A stretch of DNA of 64,000 nucleotides from Streptomyces niger (GTDB taxonomy: Bacteria; Actinomycetota; Actinomycetes; Streptomycetales; Streptomycetaceae), in assembly GCF_000718305.1 (NCBI RefSeq), contig NZ_JOFQ01000001.1:744001-808000 (forward strand), in the 5' to 3' direction. Shown one piece after another: positions 59,457 to 64,000 of this stretch. Every line of letters starts with the position of its first letter. Position 1 is the first letter of the stretch. Under the pieces are notes generated by a model. It had not been told where the DNA came from. It saw nothing but the letters and a program-made list of their open reading frames with translations, and made no database searches. Both the position numbers and the translations under genes were made by a program.

Positions 59457-61004
59457 ATGACGGAAGTGGCGGCGGGCGTCGTGCGGGTGACGGAGCGACC
59501 GGCTCCGCCCCTGGGCAGGCGGCTGATCCGGCTGACCCGGACCACCGACCACAAGGTGATCGGCAACCTCTACCTGGTCACCTCGTTCTGCTTCTTTCTC
59601 TTCGCCGGTGTCCTGGCGATGTTGATGCGGGCCGAGCTCGCGCGCCCCGGACTGCAGATCGTGGACGAGCACACCTACAACCAGCTGTTCACGATCCACG
59701 GCACGGTCATGATGCTGCTCTTCGCCACCCCGCTCTTCGCGGGGTTCGCGAACGCCGTCATGCCGTTGCAGATCGGGGCGCCGGACGTGGCCTTCCCCCG
59801 GTTGAACGCGCTGTCGTACTGGATGTACCTCTTCGGCGGGCTGATGGTGGTGAGCGGCTTCCTGATACCGGGGGGCGCGGCGGCCTTCGGCTGGTTCGCC
59901 TACGCGCCGCTCAACTCCGCCGTCCGTTCGCCGGGCGCCGGCGGCGACCTGTGGACGATGGGCCTGGTCGTGGCCGGGGTGTCCACCACGCTCGGGGCCG
60001 TCAACTTCCTCACCACCATCATGTGCCTGCGGGCCCCCGGCATGACGATGTTCCGGATGCCGATCTTCACCTGGAACGTGCTCTTCACCTCGGTCCTGGT
60101 GCTGCCCGCCTTTCCGGTGCTGACGGCCGCGCTGCTCGCGCTGGAGGCGGACCGGAAGTTCGGGGCGCACGTCTTCGACGCGGCGAGCGGCGGGGCGATC
60201 CTGTGGCAGCACCTGTTCTGGTTCTTCGGCCATCCCGAGGTTTACATCGTCGCGCTGCCGTTCTTCGGGATCGTGACGGAGATCCTGCCGGTCTTCTCCC
60301 GCCGGCCGGTCTTCGGCTACCTCGGGCTGATCGGCGCGACCATCGCGATCACCATGCTGTCGGCGGTGGTCTGGGCGCACCACATGTTCGCCACCGGCGC
60401 GGTGCTGCTGCCGTTCTTCTCCCTGATGTCGTTCCTCATCGCCGTGCCCACGGGGGTGAAGTTCTTCAACTGGGTCGGCACGATGTGGCGGGGCTCGCTG
60501 TCGTTCGAGCCCCCGATGCTGTGGGCGGTCGGCTTCCTGGTGACGTTCCTGCTCGGCGGGCTCAGCGGGGTGCTGATCGCCTCGCCGCCGCTGGACTTCC
60601 ACCTCACCGACTCGTACTTCATCGTGGCGCACCTGCACTACGTCCTGTTCGGGACGGTGGTCTTCGCGATGTTCGGCGGCTTCTACTTCTGGTGGCCCAA
60701 GCTCACCGGCCGGATGCTCGACGAACGGCTCGGGAAGATCCACTTCTGGACCCTGTTCGTCGGCTTCCAGACCACCTTCCTCGTCCAGCACTGGCTCGGC
60801 GAGAACGGCATGCCCCGGCGGTACGCCGACTACCTCGCCGCCGACGGCTTCACCCTGCTCAACACCGTCTCCTCGATCGGCGCCTTCCTGCTGGGCCTGT
60901 CCACACGGAAGCGCTGCTCTTCACGGGCGTGGCGGCCTTCTTCGCCGTCACCTCGGGCGTCTACGGCAGGTACGGCCACGATCCCGCGGGCACCAGCGTG
61001 CTGA
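59457..61004 (+). pseudogene. ctaD: Cytochrome c oxidase subunit I (CtaD), truncated by a deletion
   Basis: ATG 59457 begins a 515-codon frame. Residues 1 to about 481 are normal aa3-oxidase subunit I: a haem-a His in [10 protein letters not shown], the CuB His and cross-linked Tyr in [15 protein letters not shown], the His pair in [11 protein letters not shown], the K-channel region, and the haem a3/a ligands in [13 protein letters not shown]. After [12 protein letters not shown] the sequence changes frame and family; the last 34 residues ([12 protein letters not shown] and so on) are the out-of-frame start of ctaF. The normal C-terminal segment, including the last helix, is missing. All redox ligands remain, so partial function cannot be excluded. 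Confidence 0.85.
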
Positions 61005-61324
61005 TCGTGGCCTGCCTGATGGCGGCCGTCGTCGCCTTCTTCCTGGCCGTGCAGTACCGGCGGCGCGGGCGGCGGGCGCAGGACCGGCGCGACGCGGAGG
61101 TGGTCGAGACGGCCGGCCCGCTGGACTTCTTCCCGCCCAGCGGACCGTGGCCCATTGTGGTGGCCGCGGGCGGCACCGTCGTCGCGCTCGGCGTCGTCTT
61201 CGGAGCGTGGCTGGCACTGCTGGGCGTGGGGGTACTGGCCTTCGGCGTCTTCGAGCTGGTCTTTGAGCACGTGGGCCGTTACGACGACTCCGGCGAGCCG
61301 CCGGCCGGGCGCTCGGGCGGCTGA
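60929..61324 (+). pseudogene. ctaF: Cytochrome c oxidase subunit IV (CtaF) lacking its start
   Basis: From about 60906, in a frame shifted relative to ctaD, the sequence reads [40 protein letters not shown], then GPLDFFPPSGPWPIVVAAGG to the stop at 61324. This is actinobacterial CtaF, which normally starts M(K)TEAxLFxGVAxFF. Here the codon in the start position is GTC. The first in-frame start is GTG 60929, which would remove about 8 residues and has no clear ribosome-binding site. The rest is intact: four hydrophobic segments. A deletion of roughly 0.3 kb fused it to ctaD. Confidence 0.8.
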
Positions 61325-62934
61325 CCAGCGGCCGGCAGGCGCTCCTCCAGCAGGCGGCGGCCGGCCGGCGCCGTCCCCGCCGCGAACCAGTGGCTCAGCG
61401 CCGACCGCACGCGTCCCGTCCGTGCCCCGTCAGCGCGCCGGCCGCCCACCGGCAGCGGCGCGGCCGCCGGCCGGCTCCCGTGCAGCACCTTGTACCGCTC
61501 CGCTGCGTCGACCGGCCGGTGCTCGTCCTCGAAACCGCCCGCGATCGTCTGGCGTACCCGGCCGGTCTCCTCCCCCTCGGCCAGCCGCGTCAGCTCGGCC
61601 TCGCGCAGCGCGATGCAGACCCGCTTGGTCACCATGAAGACGACGACGGGCAGCACCACCAGGGCGGTCCGCAGCACCCAGGTCAGGGCGTTGAGGGAGA
61701 TGCCGAAGGTGTGCGCCACCACGTCGTTGCCGCCGGCCAGCAGCAGGACCGCGTAGCCGGTGACGGCCGCGGCGCCGAAGCCGGTACGGACCGGCCGGTC
61801 GCGGGGCCGGTCGCAGAGATGGTGCGCGCGCCGGTCGCCGGTCACCCACGCCTCGACGAAGGGGTACGCGTACAGCAGGGCGAAGAGCGCGAGCGGCAGC
61901 ACCACGGCGGGCAGCAGCACGTTCCACATCACCGTGTGCCCGGCGACCGACGTCTCCCACGGCGGCACGAGGCGCAGCGCGCCCTCCAGGAAGCCGACGT
62001 ACCAGTCGGGCTGCGCCCCGGTGGACGTCTGGTCGGGCCGGTAGGGGCCGTACACCCAGACCGGGTTGATCTGCGCCAGCCCGCCGAGGGCCGCGATCAC
62101 CCCGAAGACCATCAGGGCCAGTCCGCCCGAGGTGGCCGCGAAGCGGGGGAAGAGCGGCTTGCCGACCACATTGCGGTTGGTGCGTCCCGGGGCCGCCCAC
62201 TGGGTGTGCTTGAGGTGGAAGACCAGGATCAGGTGGACGGTGACCAGCGCCAGGATGAGGCCGGGCAGCAGCAGGATGTGCCCGGCGTACAGCCGGGAGA
62301 TGAAGTCGTGGCCGGGGAACTCCGCACCGAACGCGAACATGCTGAGGTAGGAGCCGACCAGCGGGACGGACATCATGATGCCCTGGGCGATCCGCAGGCC
62401 GGTGCCCGACAGCAGGTCGTCCGGGAGCGAATACCCGGCGAACCCCTCCGCCAGCGCCAGCAGGAAGAGTGTCACTCCGATCAGCCAGTTCACCTCGCGG
62501 GGCTTGCGGAACGCCCCGGTGAAGAAGATCCGCAGCAGGTGGACGCCGATCGCCGCGAGGAAGACCAGCGCGGCCCAGTGGTGCATCTGCCGGATCAGCA
62601 GGCCGCCGCGGACGTCGAAGCTGATGCGCAGGGTGGAGTCGAACGCCTCGGACACGCGGACCCCGGACAGCGGGGTGTACGCGCCGTGGTACGGCACCTC
62701 GCGCATGCCCGGCTCGAAGAAGAGGGTCAGGTAGACGCCCGTCAGGATCAGCACGACGAGGCTGTAGAGGGCCAGTTCGCCGAGGAGGAACGACCAGTGG
62801 TCGGGGAACGGCTTGCGTAGCAGGCCGGCCCCCTCGGAGACCGGCAACCGGGCGTCCAGCGCCGTCACGGCGCGCTCCCCGGCCCCGCCGCCTGATCGTC
62901 CCGCTCCCCGTACTGCTCCCGGGTCTTCCGCCAT
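61279..62934 (-). CDS. qcrB: Menaquinol-cytochrome c reductase cytochrome b subunit (QcrB), orphan copy
   Basis: The protein has 551 residues, start ATG 62934 (MAEDPGAVRGAGRSGGG). It begins with the PFPDHWSFLLGELALYSLVV helix. Haem ligands are present: MHHWAALVFLAAIGVHLLRI (helix B) and AGHILLLPGLILALVTVHLI (helix D). NPVWVYGPYRP and PDWYVGFLEGALRLVPPWE are the quinol-site blocks of actinobacterial QcrB. The C-terminal tail of about 110 residues is Arg/Ala/Pro-rich. No qcrA or qcrC is adjacent, so this is an accessory copy. Its last 46 nt overlap the end of ctaF tail to tail. Confidence 0.88.
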   Translation of the reverse strand: MAEDPGAVRGAGRSGGGAGERAVTALDARLPVSEGAGLLRKPFPDHWSFLLGELALYSLVVLILTGVYLTLFFEPGMREVPYHGAYTPLSGVRVSEAFDSTLRISFDVRGGLLIRQMHHWAALVFLAAIGVHLLRIFFTGAFRKPREVNWLIGVTLFLLALAEGFAGYSLPDDLLSGTGLRIAQGIMMSVPLVGSYLSMFAFGAEFPGHDFISRLYAGHILLLPGLILALVTVHLILVFHLKHTQWAAPGRTNRNVVGKPLFPRFAATSGGLALMVFGVIAALGGLAQINPVWVYGPYRPDQTSTGAQPDWYVGFLEGALRLVPPWETSVAGHTVMWNVLLPAVVLPLALFALLYAYPFVEAWVTGDRRAHHLCDRPRDRPVRTGFGAAAVTGYAVLLLAGGNDVVAHTFGISLNALTWVLRTALVVLPVVVFMVTKRVCIALREAELTRLAEGEETGRVRQTIAGGFEDEHRPVDAAERYKVLHGSRPAAAPLPVGGRRADGARTGRVRSALSHWFAAGTAPAGRRLLEERLPAAGQPPERPAGGSPESS

Positions 62935-63023
62935 GTCCGGGTGTCCCTTCGCCGTCCGCACGTACGCGGCACACGCGTTGCCCGCACGCCGCGCGGCAAA
63001 CCGCGCGTTTCCGGCGGGCCTGC

Positions 63024-64000
63024 TCAGCGGGGTGCCGGACGCCCCAGCGTGCTCTCCCGCTCGATCAGCCGGTAGTCCGCCCATACGCGGCGGGGCGCGG
63101 CGGCCTCGCCGCTGACCCGGGCCAGGACCGACTCCACCGCCAGCCGGGCGATGGCCCCCTTGTCCGGGGAGACGGAGGTGAGGGTGACGGTGCCGAACCG
63201 GCCCTCCTCGACGTCGTCGAAGCCCACCACGGCGACGTCCTCGGGCACCCGCAGGCCGCGCTCGGACAGGGCACGCATCGCGCCGATCGCCACCGGGTCG
63301 TTGTAGGCGAAGACGGCGTCCGGGCGCCGCCCGGTCTCCAGGATGCGGTGCATGGCCGCGGCGCCGTCCGCGTGGCCCCAGCCGTCGGTGGTGGCGACCA
63401 GACCGTCGTCGCAGGACAGGCCGGCGGCGGACAGCTCCTCGCGCCAGCCCCGTACGCGGAGTTCGGCCGGCCGGCTGTTGCCGCGGCGGGCGCCGATGAA
63501 GGCCACCTCGCGCCGCCCCAGCCCGGTCAGGTGGCGGACGGCGAGCCGGGCGGCGGCCACGTTGTCGATGGCGATGTGGTCGTACGGCAGGTCGTAGTGG
63601 CGCTCGCCGAGGAGGACGAGCGGGACGTTCTCGGTCCGGTCGCTGAGGTCCTCGGCCTCCAGCTCGATGGGGCTGAGGATCAGACCGTCGATCACCCGGG
63701 CCCGGAACCCCTGACTGACCAGGACTTCTTGAGCGCGCCGGCCGCCGGTGTGGTCCAGCAGCACGATGTAGTCGTGCTCGGCCGCGGCGTCGATGACCGC
63801 GGCGGCGAGCTCGGCGAAGTAGGGGTTGCCCAGTTCGGGCAGGGCGAGAGCGATCATGCCCGTCCGGCCCTTGCGCAGGTGCCGCGCGGTCAGGTTGGGC
63901 CGGTAACCCAGCTCGTCGATGGCCCGCTGCACCCGGTCGCGCATCTCGGGCGTCACGTGCTGGTAGTTGTTCACCACGTTGGAGACGGTCTTGATCGACA
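63024..64000 (-). CDS. LacI-family regulator, 5' end beyond the window
   Basis: The visible 325 codons contain the end of the HTH (SIKTVSNVVNNYQHVTPEMR), the hinge (YRPNLTARHLRKGRTG) and the complete sugar-binding domain with IALALPELGNPYF, LLGERHYDLPYDHIAIDNVA and AVVGFDDVEEGRFGTVTLTS. It ends LIERESTLGRPAPR. It closely resembles the regulator at 352-1380. The controlled gene is presumably off the right edge. The stop at 63024 lies 90 nt upstream of the orphan qcrB start, on the same strand. Confidence 0.9.
   Translation of the reverse strand, partial: SIKTVSNVVNNYQHVTPEMRDRVQRAIDELGYRPNLTARHLRKGRTGMIALALPELGNPYFAELAAAVIDAAAEHDYIVLLDHTGGRRAQEVLVSQGFRARVIDGLILSPIELEAEDLSDRTENVPLVLLGERHYDLPYDHIAIDNVAAARLAVRHLTGLGRREVAFIGARRGNSRPAELRVRGWREELSAAGLSCDDGLVATTDGWGHADGAAAMHRILETGRRPDAVFAYNDPVAIGAMRALSERGLRVPEDVAVVGFDDVEEGRFGTVTLTSVSPDKGAIARLAVESVLARVSGEAAAPRRVWADYRLIERESTLGRPAPR

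Noticed and set aside
1..64000. CRISPR arrays, rRNA, tRNA, insertion sequences, prophage
   Set aside because: No regularly spaced repeats of CRISPR type, no recognisable stable RNA, and no transposase or integrase reading frame. The tandem repeats found are short, contiguous and unspaced.

Overview
The window is high-GC actinomycete DNA, almost certainly from a Streptomyces chromosome. GC-biased third codon positions run throughout. Other signs are LacI-controlled sugar ABC operons with no ATPase gene of their own, LCP and menaquinol-oxidase proteins of actinobacterial type, GTG/TTG starts, and many 4-nt start/stop overlaps. I see no rRNA, tRNA, insertion sequence, phage gene or CRISPR array. 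The stretch reads as accessory chromosome: short metabolic operons with dedicated regulators, separated by spacers that hold decayed gene fragments.

Layout. 1-9.6 kb: sugar use. It holds the 5' end of a GH2 glycosidase divergent from a LacI regulator, then a NUDIX hydrolase and a P-loop kinase. An alpha-glucosidase/ABC-importer operon (3.3-8.3 kb) follows, divergent from its own LacI regulator. 9.65-23.1 kb: potassium island. It has a solitary extra KdpB, a KimA-like K+ importer (with a lysA remnant in its upstream spacer), a 27-residue membrane peptide, kdpFABC and kdpE-kdpD. 23.4-27.7 kb: two proteins of unknown function, a PPK2 polyphosphate kinase and a diacylglycerol-kinase-type lipid kinase. 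28-32.2 kb: a GlxA/AraC regulator divergent from a quinone oxidoreductase and an NmrA-like protein, then a GlcG/HbpS-like protein and gene debris. 32.2-37.1 kb: a five-gene galactonate (De Ley-Doudoroff) operon of MFS importer, sugar-acid kinase, IclR regulator, KDPGal aldolase and galactonate dehydratase.

37.3-41.2 kb: a CGNR zinc-finger regulator divergent from a dehalogenase-like hydrolase and an MDR oxidoreductase, then a DUF2975/YozG-type HTH pair behind two matching palindromes. 41.2-43.4 kb: a graveyard (M1 peptidase tail, isochorismate synthase pieces) and a streptogrisin-type secreted protease. 43.6-47.3 kb: universal stress protein, cupin, Spo0M-like, a 73-residue protein and a GlsB/YeaQ membrane protein. 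47.5-53.2 kb: an ArsR regulator overlapping an MgtA-like P-type ATPase, a GNAT acetyltransferase, an LCP ligase and a TatA-like protein. 53.3-59.2 kb: two related NTPase regulators (only the second has a LuxR domain), an HSL-type esterase and a membrane PP2C phosphatase. 59.2-63 kb: an accessory respiratory locus whose ctaD and ctaF are joined by a deletion, facing an orphan qcrB. 63.0-64.0 kb: a LacI regulator running off the right edge, a close paralogue of the one at 352.

Three patterns recur. Short tandem repeats copy the stop codon and downstream bases of genes (kdpD, universal stress gene, cupin). Clear palindromes sit in most divergent promoters. Partial genes sit between operons: lysA, P-type ATPase, SDR, MmyB regulator, M1 peptidase, isochorismate synthase and ABC ATPase. 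The last indicates repeated deletion and rearrangement.
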